A DNA stretch of 34,872 nucleotides from Lachnospira sp. UBA2821 (GTDB lineage: Bacteria; Bacillota; Clostridia; Lachnospirales; Lachnospiraceae), in assembly GCA_002351535.1 (NCBI GenBank), contig DEGR01000047.1, positions 1 to 34,872 of the forward strand. The letters are read 5' to 3'. The notes under the pieces were generated by a model that saw only the letters and a list, made by a program, of their open reading frames with translations, made no database searches and was not told the DNA's origin. Shown piece after piece: positions 26,628 through 34,238 of this stretch (positions are counted from its first letter, which is position 1; each line of letters opens with the position of its first letter). The position numbers were made by a program, and so were the translations under genes.

Positions 26628-27992
26628 ATGATTAACATATTTGAAGTAAATGAAACTAATAACATGATTGAACATGAGAATCTGGATGTTCGTACAATTA
26701 CTCTTGGAATCAGCCTTTTAGACTGTATTGACAGTGATGTTGATAAGGTTTGTGAAAATATCTATAATAAGATTACAACAGTAGCAAAGGATCTTGTTGC
26801 TACAGGTCAGGAGATAGAGAAGGAATATGGTATTCCAATTGTTAACAAACGTATATCAATAACACCGGCAGCTATTGTTGGTGGAGCAGCATGTAAGACA
26901 CCGGATGATTTTGTTAAGATTGCACAGACTCTTGATAAGGCTGCAAAGAAAGTAGGAGTTAACTTCTTAGGTGGATTTTCTGCTCTGGTCAGCAAAGGAA
27001 TGACAAAAGCTGATGAGCTTCTTATCCGTTCAATTCCAAAGGCACTTGCAACTACCGACTTTGTATGTAGTTCTATAAATGTAGGTTCTACAAAGACAGG
27101 TCTTAATATGGATGCAGTTAAACTTATGGGAGAAATTGTTCTTGAGACAGCAGAGCTTACGAAAGATAATGACTGTCTTGGATGTGCAAAGTTAGTAGTG
27201 TTCTGTAATGCACCGGATGACAATCCATTTATGGCAGGTGCTTTTCATGGTGTTACAGAGGCAGATGCCATTATTAATGTAGGTGTAAGTGGACCGGGTG
27301 TAGTTAAAACAGCGATTGAGAAGACAAAAGGCGAGAACTTTGAGGTTCTATGCGAGACAATTAAAAAGACTGCATTTAAGATTACAAGAGTTGGTCAGCT
27401 TGTTGCCCAGGAAGCATCAAGAAGACTTGGAATTCCATTTGGAATTATAGATTTGTCATTAGCACCAACTCCTGCGATAGGTGACAGTGTTGCGGATATA
27501 CTTAAGGGAATCGGACTTGAGCATCCTGGTGCACCAGGTACAACTGCGGCTTTAGCACTTTTGAACGATCAGGTTAAAAAAGGTGGTGTAATGGCGTCTT
27601 CATATGTTGGAGGATTAAGTGGAGCATTTATTCCTGTAAGTGAAGATCAGGGAATGATAGATGCGGTTAATGCAGGAGCACTTACTCTTGAGAAACTTGA
27701 AGCAATGACATGTGTATGTTCAGTAGGACTCGATATGATAGCAATTCCGGGTGATACCAAAGCAACAACTATTTCGGGAGTTATAGCTGACGAGGCCGCT
27801 ATCGGAATGATTAACCAGAAGACAACTGCTGTAAGGGTAATTCCTGTAATTGGTAAAAAGGTAGGAGAGGTTGTAGAATTCGGAGGTTTACTTGGATATG
27901 CACCTATAATGCCGGTTAACAGCTTCTCATGTGATGAGTTTGTTAACAGAGGTGGCAGAATTCCTGCACCAATACATAGTTTTAAGAACTAG
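26628..27992 (+). CDS. PFL / UPF0210 (DUF711) family protein
   Basis: A 454-residue cytoplasmic protein of the UPF0210 family, structurally related to pyruvate formate-lyase-like barrels but without a known reaction. Recognised by VRTITLGISLLDCIDSD near the start, NVGVSGPGVVKTAIEK and the C-terminal GGRIPAPIHSFKN. ATG 26628 is preferred because GAGAGGA (26612-26618) precedes it; the TTG at 26610 lacks a site. It follows the ACT-domain gene, the conserved arrangement of this pair. Only 11 bases separate its stop from that of the convergent tmcAL gene and no hairpin is visible there. Confidence 0.92.
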   Translation: MINIFEVNETNNMIEHENLDVRTITLGISLLDCIDSDVDKVCENIYNKITTVAKDLVATGQEIEKEYGIPIVNKRISITPAAIVGGAACKTPDDFVKIAQTLDKAAKKVGVNFLGGFSALVSKGMTKADELLIRSIPKALATTDFVCSSINVGSTKTGLNMDAVKLMGEIVLETAELTKDNDCLGCAKLVVFCNAPDDNPFMAGAFHGVTEADAIINVGVSGPGVVKTAIEKTKGENFEVLCETIKKTAFKITRVGQLVAQEASRRLGIPFGIIDLSLAPTPAIGDSVADILKGIGLEHPGAPGTTAALALLNDQVKKGGVMASSYVGGLSGAFIPVSEDQGMIDAVNAGALTLEKLEAMTCVCSVGLDMIAIPGDTKATTISGVIADEAAIGMINQKTTAVRVIPVIGKKVGEVVEFGGLLGYAPIMPVNSFSCDEFVNRGGRIPAPIHSFKN

Positions 27993-28003
27993 TACAGCGA
28001 ATA

Positions 28004-29230
28004 TTATATAATTATAATCGGTGTGTTATATTCATTTGTTTTGATAATGTTATTGTATTTCATATTAAAAATAAAACGATATAAATTATCACACTGTATA
28101 TTGCGTTTAAGCATATTTAATGTCTGAGCAGGAAGTGTTCTTTCTGTATCAGACATTTTTGATATTATAGGAAGTGAAGAATTTGACTTAATATGTTTAA
28201 GAATCTCTGATGAATCTTTTTTAAAACCGAGAAGCCTTATATATGTGTTATAGTTAAGGCTTATATAAGAGTCTTCCTCATCTTGTGTTATGTTGAGTAA
28301 AATGTGAAGCAGTGCACGGTTACAATGAGTTACCGTAGTATGTTTTCCGCTTACAGCAAACGAAAGATTATCAAAGCCATTGTAATTCATATAATTGTTT
28401 GTAATACTATTTGCCAGGTCGTCTGAAACATCAAAATATTGTGAAAGACTATCAGAATTCATAATAATTCCTGATACGAGACTGGTGTAAAAGTCATCAC
28501 TATACATTGGAAAAGCAGAAATCCAGTTAAGCATTTCTTTACATTCAGAAGGAATGTGTCTGATATATTCATCAGAATTATTGATAATACTGTTTCGGAT
28601 ACCGGTTGCAGAGGCAAATGTATCATTCATGGCAGTTGAGTTATAAGTTCCCTCCCTTTTAATAATTACAGGTCTGATATCAGAATTAAATTTTTTTAGT
28701 GCTTTAATATATTCAATTCCGAGAATAGCATTAGAAGAATTAATTAAATTTTTAATATCAGTTTTATCTGAATCATCAGTACATTTTAATAAAGCTGATT
28801 CTCTTGCCTGAACGTAGGACATTCCCTGACTTATCTTTGATTTTATTTCACGCTTAAATTCTAAAGGCTCATTTACTAATATATCAGCAATATTATTAAG
28901 CAATACTATATTATCATATTCACATCCAAAGCACAGGTAATCGACACAGGAAAGCTGGCTGATAAGATTAACAGCTCCGGCAGCAAAGTATTCTGCACTT
29001 GCAGTTGCATAGAATACAGGAAGTTCAATAACCATATCAGCACCGCATAAAAGAGCAGATTTGGCACGTATATATTTGTCGGCAATAGCGGGTATACCTC
29101 TTTGGACATAATTACCACTCATGATAATTATTATATAGTCAGCATTAGTGACTTCACGGACTTTGTCTATCTGATACTTATGGCCTGTATGAAATGGATT
29201 ATATTCTGCTATAATTGCTGCAACTGACAT
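28004..29230 (-). CDS. tmcAL: tRNA(Met) cytidine acetate ligase
   Basis: Forms N4-acetylcytidine at position 34 of elongator tRNA(Met) from acetate and ATP. The 408-residue protein starts MSVAAIIAEYNPFHTGHKYQ, with the nucleotidyltransferase HxGH motif, followed by IIIMSGNYVQRGIPAIADKY and the family pattern TATSAEYFAAGAVNLI (in part). The ATG at 29230 is preceded on its strand by AAGGAG with a longish gap of about ten bases. An upstream in-frame ATG at 29266 is less likely. Divergent from ackA, which makes acetate, the substrate of this enzyme. Confidence 0.92.
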   Translation of the reverse strand: MSVAAIIAEYNPFHTGHKYQIDKVREVTNADYIIIIMSGNYVQRGIPAIADKYIRAKSALLCGADMVIELPVFYATASAEYFAAGAVNLISQLSCVDYLCFGCEYDNIVLLNNIADILVNEPLEFKREIKSKISQGMSYVQARESALLKCTDDSDKTDIKNLINSSNAILGIEYIKALKKFNSDIRPVIIKREGTYNSTAMNDTFASATGIRNSIINNSDEYIRHIPSECKEMLNWISAFPMYSDDFYTSLVSGIIMNSDSLSQYFDVSDDLANSITNNYMNYNGFDNLSFAVSGKHTTVTHCNRALLHILLNITQDEEDSYISLNYNTYIRLLGFKKDSSEILKHIKSNSSLPIISKMSDTERTLPAQTLNMLKRNIQCDNLYRFIFNMKYNNIIKTNEYNTPIIII

Positions 29231-29341
29231 GATAAAAATGCTCCTTTTTTCTAAAAGTATACCCATATATTAGCATAATAACAGACGGAGTGCATTAAAA
29301 AATTCGTTCTCTATGCCCGGAATACAACTCAGACACTTTTT

Positions 29342-29368
29342 TTGAAAAACACCTTGTATGAATATAAT
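29342..29368 (+). promoter_or_regulatory. Candidate ackA promoter
   Basis: A perfect TATAAT (29363-29368) with TTGAAA (29342-29347) upstream; the spacer is only 15 bases, so the exact -35 is uncertain. The 206-base gap between tmcAL and ackA also has a minus-strand TATACT (29256-29261) that could serve tmcAL. Confidence 0.5.
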
Positions 29369-29436
29369 AAAAGTTCTATAATTATATTAATTGCGTTTAT
29401 CTGACGTGCAAAAATAGAATGGTAAAGGAGAGAACA

Positions 29437-30636
29437 ATGAATATTTTAGTTATTAACTGTGGAAGTTCATCATTGAAATTCCAGCTTATCGATTCAAAAG
29501 CAGAGGAAGTTTTAGCAAAAGGATTATGTGAAAGAATTGGTATTGAAGGCAGCAGACTTGTATATGAGCCGGAGAATGGAGAAAAAGAAGTTACAGAAGC
29601 TCCAATGCCAAATCATACTCAGGCAGTTAAAATGGTACTTGATGCACTTATTAATGAGAAGACCGGAGTTATTAAGTCTCTTGATGAGGTTGGTGCGGTA
29701 GGACACAGAATTGTACATGGTGGAGAGAAGTTTGCGTCATCTACAATTATCACAGATGAGGTTATTGAAGCAATCAAAGAGTGTAATGAACTTGCACCAT
29801 TACACAATCCTGCTAACTTAATTGGAATAGATGCATGTAAAGAAAATATGCCGAATACACCAATGGTAGGAGTGTTTGATACAGCTTTCCATCAGACAAT
29901 GCCAGAGAAAGCATATTTGTATGGACTTCCATATGAATATTATGAGAAATATAAGATAAGAAGATATGGTTTCCATGGAACATCACACAGCTATGTTTCT
30001 AAAAAAGTTGCTGATATATTAGGAAAACCATATGATAATCTTAAAACTATAGTATGCCATCTGGGAAATGGAGCAAGTGTATGTGCTGTTAAAGATGGTA
30101 AATCAGTTGACACAAGTATGGGACTTACACCACTCGAGGGTCTTATAATGGGAACACGTTCCGGAGATATTGACCCTGCTATAATTGAATTCATAGCACA
30201 TAAAGAGAAATTAAGCATTGATGAAGTTATGAATGTTCTCAACAAGAAGTCAGGAGTATTTGGTCTTACAGGAAAGACAAGTGACTTCAGGGATATAATG
30301 GCTGCAAAGGATGCAGGTGATGAGAGAGCAGAGCATACACTTAACGTATATTGTTACAGAGTTGCAAAATATATTGGTGCATATGTTGCAGCAATGAATG
30401 GTGTTGATGCGATAGCATTTACTGCAGGACTTGGTGAAAATAACGGATATGTAAGAAAGACAGTATGTGAATATCTTGGATACCTTGGCGTTGAGATTGA
30501 TGATGCTCAGAATGATAAACGTGGAGAGGACATAATTATATCTACTGATAATTCAAAAGTTAAAGTTCTTGTTGTTCCAACCAATGAAGAGCTTAAAATT
30601 GCAAGAGAAACACTTGAACTTGTTTCAAAAAATTAG
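29437..30636 (+). CDS. ackA: Acetate kinase
   Basis: Converts acetyl phosphate and ADP to acetate and ATP, the main ATP-yielding step of acetogenic fermentation. The 399-residue length is standard. INCGSSSLKFQL at the start, VGHRIVHGGEKF, RRYGFHGTSHSYV, CHLGNGASVCAV and MGTRSGDIDPA are the family motifs. AAAGGAGAG before ATG 29437 sets the start over ATG 29419. No pta gene is adjacent in this window. Confidence 0.97.
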   Translation: MNILVINCGSSSLKFQLIDSKAEEVLAKGLCERIGIEGSRLVYEPENGEKEVTEAPMPNHTQAVKMVLDALINEKTGVIKSLDEVGAVGHRIVHGGEKFASSTIITDEVIEAIKECNELAPLHNPANLIGIDACKENMPNTPMVGVFDTAFHQTMPEKAYLYGLPYEYYEKYKIRRYGFHGTSHSYVSKKVADILGKPYDNLKTIVCHLGNGASVCAVKDGKSVDTSMGLTPLEGLIMGTRSGDIDPAIIEFIAHKEKLSIDEVMNVLNKKSGVFGLTGKTSDFRDIMAAKDAGDERAEHTLNVYCYRVAKYIGAYVAAMNGVDAIAFTAGLGENNGYVRKTVCEYLGYLGVEIDDAQNDKRGEDIIISTDNSKVKVLVVPTNEELKIARETLELVSKN

Positions 30637-30665
30637 TTGACAAAATATATTGACATGTGTATAAT
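30637..30665 (+). promoter_or_regulatory. Perfect consensus promoter of yceD-rpmF
   Basis: TTGACA (30637-30642), 17 bases, TATAAT (30660-30665), directly after the ackA stop. A second TTGACA occurs at 30650-30655 but lacks a spaced -10. Confidence 0.88.
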
Positions 30666-30699
30666 GGACAAGTGCGATTAGAAAGGGCATGGATTTTTT

Positions 30700-31215
30700 A
30701 TGCGAATTGACTTATCGGAATTGCTTTCAGTAGAGGAAAGAAAGCAGGATTTTCAGACAGATATTGAGATGGAAAGCTTCAATTCCAAAAGAGGCAGATT
30801 TAAGTTTGCCTATAAGGAACCGGTTAATATTCATATTGAGAATGCCGGTAAGAGAAAGATAAAGTGTAATGCTAAGATAAAGTGTGCACTTGTAATTCCA
30901 TGTGATAGATGTCTGGAAGATGTAACAAATGAATTTGACATTGATATTGACAGAGAAATTGATTTGAATAATATACAGGATGATTCAGATTTTACGGCTT
31001 ATATAGAAGAAAATGAGTTGGATGTTGAGAAACTTGTATATAACGAAATTCTTATTAATCTGCCTATGAAGGTTCTTTGCAGTGAAAACTGTAAGGGAAT
31101 TTGTAATAGATGTGGGGCAAACCTTAATTCGCAGACTTGTAACTGTGAGACGAAGGAATTAGACCCTAGGATGTCAAAAATTCTTGACGTTTTTAACAAT
31201 TTTAAGGAGGTGTAA
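30700..31215 (+). CDS. YceD/DUF177 family protein
   Basis: A 171-residue protein usually encoded directly before rpmF; its relatives are linked to 23S rRNA or L32 accumulation. Two Cys clusters are visible, IPCDRCLEDV and CSENCKGICNRCGANLN followed by CNC, which suggest metal binding. AAAGGG lies before the ATG, at a longer than usual distance. Only four bases separate it from rpmF. Confidence 0.9.
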   Translation: MRIDLSELLSVEERKQDFQTDIEMESFNSKRGRFKFAYKEPVNIHIENAGKRKIKCNAKIKCALVIPCDRCLEDVTNEFDIDIDREIDLNNIQDDSDFTAYIEENELDVEKLVYNEILINLPMKVLCSENCKGICNRCGANLNSQTCNCETKELDPRMSKILDVFNNFKEV

Positions 31216-31219
31216 GGTT

Positions 31220-31399
31220 ATGTCTATTTGTCCAAAAAATAAAACTTCTAAAGGTAGAAGAGATAAACGTAGAGCCAACTGGAAAATGAGTGCTCCAAAC
31301 TTAGTTAAATGCAGCAAATGCGGAGCTTTAATGATGCCACACAGAGTATGTAAGGCATGTGGTTCATACAACAAAAAAGAAATTATATCAGTTGATTAA
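31220..31399 (+). CDS. rpmF: 50S ribosomal protein L32
   Basis: A 59-residue basic protein beginning MSICPKNKTSKGRRDKRRAN, with the zinc-ribbon cysteines CSKC and CKAC. AAGGAGGTG precedes the ATG at 31220. In many Firmicutes plsX and acpP follow; here the accessory region starts instead. Confidence 0.96.
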   Translation: MSICPKNKTSKGRRDKRRANWKMSAPNLVKCSKCGALMMPHRVCKACGSYNKKEIISVD

Positions 31400-31412
31400 T
31401 ATTGAAAAAGTG

Positions 31413-31607
31413 TTGTAAAATAGGGGGTTTTAGCGAATTGCTTTAACCCTCAAAATACAAAAATAACCCCCAAATAACCCATTTCAAATTGTAAAAAATA
31501 GGTCAGAAGATTAAGTCAGATTATAAATATATTTGAGAACTAAATAATAAAGAGTTAATTTTGAAATATATTTATAACTTAATATATTCAAAATCGTAAA
31601 AAATAGG
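31413..31607 (+). repeat. Three dispersed direct repeats, TTGTAAAAAATAGG type
   Basis: TTGTAAAATAGG at 31413-31424, TTGTAAAAAATAGG at 31489-31502 and TCGTAAAAAATAGG at 31594-31607. The second and third also share the preceding TTCAAA. Spacing is 76 and 105 bases. They could be duplicated ends of a lost element or binding sites. Confidence 0.6.
31521..31577. repeat. 14-bp perfect inverted repeat
   Basis: TTATAAATATATTT at 31521-31534 and its complement at 31564-31577, separated by 29 bases. Almost pure A/T, so chance is more likely than for a mixed sequence. Confidence 0.6.
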
Positions 31608-31651
31608 GAACAGTAATGTAAATAAATACATTAACTGTTCCCTAAAATTTT
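31605..31651 (+). terminator. Likely terminator upstream of fic
   Basis: AGGGAACAGT-AATGTA (31605-31620) pairs with 31627-31643 with one bulged base and a 6-base loop, then AAAATTTTA. It may end the rpmF transcript, 200 bases past the gene, or be part of the repeat cluster. Confidence 0.55.
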
Positions 31652-31769
31652 ATATTTTCTTAAAAGATTAGTTCCATATGGAAAAAAATCCCCAATTAAC
31701 GGATATTACTTGCGGTGGATTCGTAGGATATATAGAAACGAATGAATGATTGTTTTCAAAATGGCATAG

Positions 31770-31819
31770 ATATTTATAAAAGTAAATATAAAACGAAAAA
31801 TATTTACTTTTATAAATAT
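31770..31819. repeat. 20-bp perfect inverted repeat at the fic promoter
   Basis: 31770-31789 and 31800-31819 are exact complements (arm contains TTTATAAAAGTAAATA) around the loop AAAACGAAAA. The right arm covers the -35 region of the fic promoter, so it is a candidate operator for a repressor, possibly the HTH domain of the Fic protein itself. Confidence 0.85.
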
Positions 31820-31831
31820 ACATGCTATAAT
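31803..31831 (+). promoter_or_regulatory. Extended -10 promoter of fic
   Basis: TGCTATAAT gives a perfect extended -10 (TATAAT 31826-31831); 17 bases upstream is TTTACT (31803-31808), a fair -35 that lies within the palindrome arm. Confidence 0.7.
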
Positions 31832-31859
31832 ATTACAAAAGAGAAAGAAGGTGCTGGTT

Positions 31860-32645
31860 GTGAAAGTTTCGTATCAAAAATTATTTAAAATACTTTATGA
31901 TAGAGGAATTTCAAAAACATCGTTAGGAGATGCATTAAGTTTGTCCTCTACAACATTAGCAAAATTGTCAAAAAATGAACAAATTGCTATGTCAACGCTT
32001 ATTGGAATATGTGAGTATTTAAATTGTCAGCCTGGAGATATAATGGAATTAAAACGAGAAGAAGATAAGGAGTCATTATTATATAGATTGACAGAAGAAA
32101 AAGACTCAAGATTAAAAGGAAGTATATATCATCAAACACAGATTAAATTTGCATATAATTCCAACCACATTGAAGGCAGTCGATTAACGGAAGAACAGAC
32201 ACGATATATTTATGAAACTAATACCGTGGGACTTGAAAAAGAACCTGCAAATGTGGATGATATTATGGAAACAATAAATCATTTTCAGTGTTTTGACTAT
32301 ATGGTTGAATGTGCGAATAATACATTAGATGAAGTGTTCATTAAAAATGTTCATAAAATATTAAAAACAAATACTTCTGATAGCAGACTCTCTTGGTTTA
32401 ATGTTGGAGAATATAAAGCAAGAAAAAATATGGTTGGAGATATGGAAACAACGCCACCAGAAAAAGTAAAAGGAGAAATGGATAAATTACTTAATGAATA
32501 TTGGGGTAAACAGGATATTACATTTAATGATATTTTGGATTTTCATGTTCGATTTGAAATAATTCATCCATTTCAGGATGACCATGTTATAATAAGGACA
32601 AAGTTAGAGAAACCCAGTAAAATCAATGGGTTAGCACTAATTTAG
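31860..32645 (+). pseudogene. HTH-Fic protein gene, 3' truncated by element insertion
   Basis: The reading frame of 261 residues from GTG 31860 (AAGAAGGTG before it) has an XRE/Cro-type HTH at about residues 1-65 (GDALSLSSTTLAKLSKNE) and a Fic domain from about 75. SNHIEG at 101-106 fits the inhibitory (S/T)xxxE(G/N) motif of class II Fic proteins, which normally blocks AMP transfer. The catalytic HPFxDGNGR motif begins correctly at His236 (HPFQD) but then changes to DHVIIRTKLE and stops 21 residues later. The Gly, Asn, Gly and Arg residues that bind ATP, and all that follow, are missing. The match ends at 32580, so real fic sequence is about 31860-32580 and the rest is element DNA read through. 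The product, if made, would lack AMPylation activity but could still bind DNA. Confidence 0.88.
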
Positions 32646-32658
32646 TCCTTATTTTTTT
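32591..32658 (+). terminator. Strong hairpin terminator at the element's left end
   Basis: A stem of 16 positions (AATAAGGAC at 32591-32599 with GTCCTTATT at 32645-32653, continued by AAGTTAG / CTAATTT with one mismatch and one G-U) encloses an inner 6-bp hairpin AACCCA / TGGGTT (32611-32616, 32627-32632) and is followed by TTTTT. It would stop transcripts from the fic promoter before the element's genes. Confidence 0.8.
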
Positions 32659-32811
32659 ATACCTAAAATCGGTATATGATAAGGCAGCGCTGACAAATCA
32701 AACCGAAATCCAAACATTGCATCAACAATTCAGGAGTCATGACCTGAGTGTGGTTCGTGCACCCAAGTGAGGTGACAATTTAATAGTTTTATTTAGGTAG
32801 GACTAAATTAG
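32637..32811 (+). promoter_or_regulatory. Structured leader with competing pairings
   Basis: CTAATTTAGTCCT (32637-32649) is exactly complementary to AGGACTAAATTAG (32799-32811), so the 3' arm of the first terminator can pair with the 5' arm of the second instead of closing either hairpin. Between them are TATACC/GGTATA (32658-32663, 32671-32676), a GTCATGAC dyad flanked by TCAGG and CCTGA (32730-32747), a CACC/GGTG pair near 32760-32774 and an 11-codon reading from GTG 32748 to TAA 32781-32783. No match to a riboswitch class was recognised. Confidence 0.55.
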
Positions 32812-32863
32812 CATTTAACACGGAGAAATTCCGTTTGGCTGATATAGTCCTACTTTTTGTTTT
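32797..32863 (+). terminator. Hairpin attenuator before the DUF5348 gene
   Basis: GTAGGACTA (32797-32805) pairs with TAGTCCTAC (32845-32853); TTAGC/GCTGA and ACGGA/TCCGT extend the structure inside. CTTTTTGTTTT follows. It ends 17 bases before ATG 32880, inside the leader of the first element gene, which fits attenuation better than final termination. Confidence 0.75.
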
Positions 32864-32879
32864 GAAAGGAAGAGATTGT

Positions 32880-33305
32880 ATGAGCAAAGTGCTAATTGAA
32901 GTCCTCGTAATAATTCTGATTGCAGGAAGTTATTTGATACTGTATTCAGCAGTTAGAGTATCGGCTATAGCAGATCAAAGAATAGCGGAGATACAAAAAA
33001 GAGAAACATTTAATAAAGAAAAGCAGTTGAACACTAATCAAAGTAGTATATCGGGAGGTATGGCTATGGCAAATAAAGAAAAGAAGATTGAAGGCAGACT
33101 GGGCTATAACAGTGAGAATGGCAGATATGGCTTGTTGATATCAGATTTATGGGAACATACCGGATTCCATTGTGGAGAATGCTTAGAAGTCAAGGTTGAT
33201 GATAAATGGGTAAAAACCCGGATGGAAATGGATATTGACCGTAACTGGTATCTGGTGGATACCCCTTATACAGGAGATTTAGAGTATGTTAGGGCTAGAA
33301 TTTAG
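32880..33305 (+). CDS. DUF5348 protein with N-terminal membrane segment; internal start likely
   Basis: From ATG 32880 (AAAGGAAG before it) the frame gives 141 residues: a membrane helix at about 4-25 (LIEVLVIILIAGSYLILYSA), a Lys/Gln linker, then a DUF5348 domain of about 75 residues (LGYNSENGRYGLLISDLWEH, ECLEVKVDDKWVKTRMEMD and WYLVDTPYTG). DUF5348 proteins of mobile elements are usually just the domain. GGGAGG at 33053-33058, seven bases before ATG 33066, would start exactly such a short 79-residue protein, so the locus may make a membrane-bound and a soluble form, or be two genes joined in frame. Function unknown. Confidence 0.75.
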   Translation: MSKVLIEVLVIILIAGSYLILYSAVRVSAIADQRIAEIQKRETFNKEKQLNTNQSSISGGMAMANKEKKIEGRLGYNSENGRYGLLISDLWEHTGFHCGECLEVKVDDKWVKTRMEMDIDRNWYLVDTPYTGDLEYVRARI

Positions 33306-33324
33306 AAAACGGAGGAAACATAGA

Positions 33325-34233
33325 ATGAACAATAGTATTGAAATAATTGGAATTGACCATGGCTGGTCACAGATGAAGACAAGCAACTATTGCTTTAACA
33401 CATCAATCAAAGAACTGCCGAATGTTCCGGCATTTACAGATAATGTTCTTCAATATGACAATAGACATTTTGCTGTTGGAGATGAACGACTGGAAGTGCT
33501 TGACAGTAAGGTGGAAAATGAGAACTTCTATTTGCTCACTTTAGTGGCAATGGCAAAGGAAATGAAAAGCAGAGGAATAAAGGAAGCAGACATTGCTCTT
33601 GCAGTTGGACTTCCGCTGACAAGATTTTCAGCGGAAAGAAAACCATTCATCGAATATCTGTCAAAGAATGAATTTGTAGCATTTACCTTTGAAAATGACT
33701 TGTATCGGGCACACATTATGAATGTGTCAGTCTTTCCACAGTGCTATGCGGCAATCGCTGGTATGTTACCATCCTTTGGTAAAAAAGCATTGGTTGTCGA
33801 TATTGGTTCATGGACGATTGACAGTATGATGATTCTTGACAAGAGACCGGACAGTACAAAATGCGATACCCAGAACGAAGGATTAATCCGCTGTATGAGA
33901 TCCATAAACCGACTTGCAGTACAGGTAAAGAACCACAAGATAGATGAAGCAGATATTCAGGAATATATGATTACAGGCAGAACATCACTGCCGGCTGAGT
34001 ACAAAGAACTTATGGACCAGGAGATTAACGAATTTGTAAATAAGGTATATCGTTATCAAATTGAGTGTGGTTATAACCTTGATATGATGCCGGTCTATTT
34101 TGTAGGCGGTGGGGCAATCGTTATGAAGAACTTTGGAAAGCATCAGCCAAATTTTCATTATGTACTTGATGTAAAGGCAAATGCCAAGGGATTTGAGAAA
34201 ATGGCGAGGATTGCATTGAATAACGGGAGGTAG
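33325..34233 (+). CDS. ParM/StbA-like actin-type segregation ATPase
   Basis: A 302-residue actin-fold protein. The phosphate 1 motif is IIGIDHGWSQMKTSN (Asp11), phosphate 2 is VVDIGSWTID (Asp159), and the adenosine motif is VYFVGGGAIVMKN (Gly261-263). ParM polymerises and pushes plasmid copies apart through a centromere-bound ParR. CGGAGGAAAC at 33310 fixes the start at ATG 33325. The ribosome site of the next gene lies at its end, so the two are coupled. Its presence on an integrated element suggests a circular, plasmid-like stage. Confidence 0.88.
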   Translation: MNNSIEIIGIDHGWSQMKTSNYCFNTSIKELPNVPAFTDNVLQYDNRHFAVGDERLEVLDSKVENENFYLLTLVAMAKEMKSRGIKEADIALAVGLPLTRFSAERKPFIEYLSKNEFVAFTFENDLYRAHIMNVSVFPQCYAAIAGMLPSFGKKALVVDIGSWTIDSMMILDKRPDSTKCDTQNEGLIRCMRSINRLAVQVKNHKIDEADIQEYMITGRTSLPAEYKELMDQEINEFVNKVYRYQIECGYNLDMMPVYFVGGGAIVMKNFGKHQPNFHYVLDVKANAKGFEKMARIALNNGR

Positions 34234-34238
34234 TGGAT

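Larger units (their letters stand above)
31400..31859. other. AT-rich repeat-dense intergenic region between rpmF and fic
   Basis: About 460 bases without a convincing gene. It holds three copies of a TTGTAAAAAATAGG-type repeat, a 14-bp and a 20-bp inverted repeat, a hairpin at 31425-31449 (GGGTT/AACCC, not T-tailed), a likely terminator at 31605-31651 and the fic promoter. A 23-codon reading from ATG 31678 (starts MEKNPQLTDITCGGF, ends TGA 31747-31749) has no ribosome site and is probably a remnant or chance. Confidence 0.7.

Noticed and set aside
31380..31420. rpmF 3' end as the attachment site of the element
   Set aside because: The real break in coding sequence is 1.2 kb later, in the Fic motif; the TGTAAAA repeat near rpmF has no copy at the element boundary.
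31678..31749. 23-codon open reading in the rpmF-fic gap
   Set aside because: No ribosome site, no recognisable similarity and very short.
32688..32712. Hammerhead-like core (CTGACAA ... CGAAATC) in the element leader
   Set aside because: The invariant CUGANGA is not met and no matching stems or cleavage triplet could be laid out.
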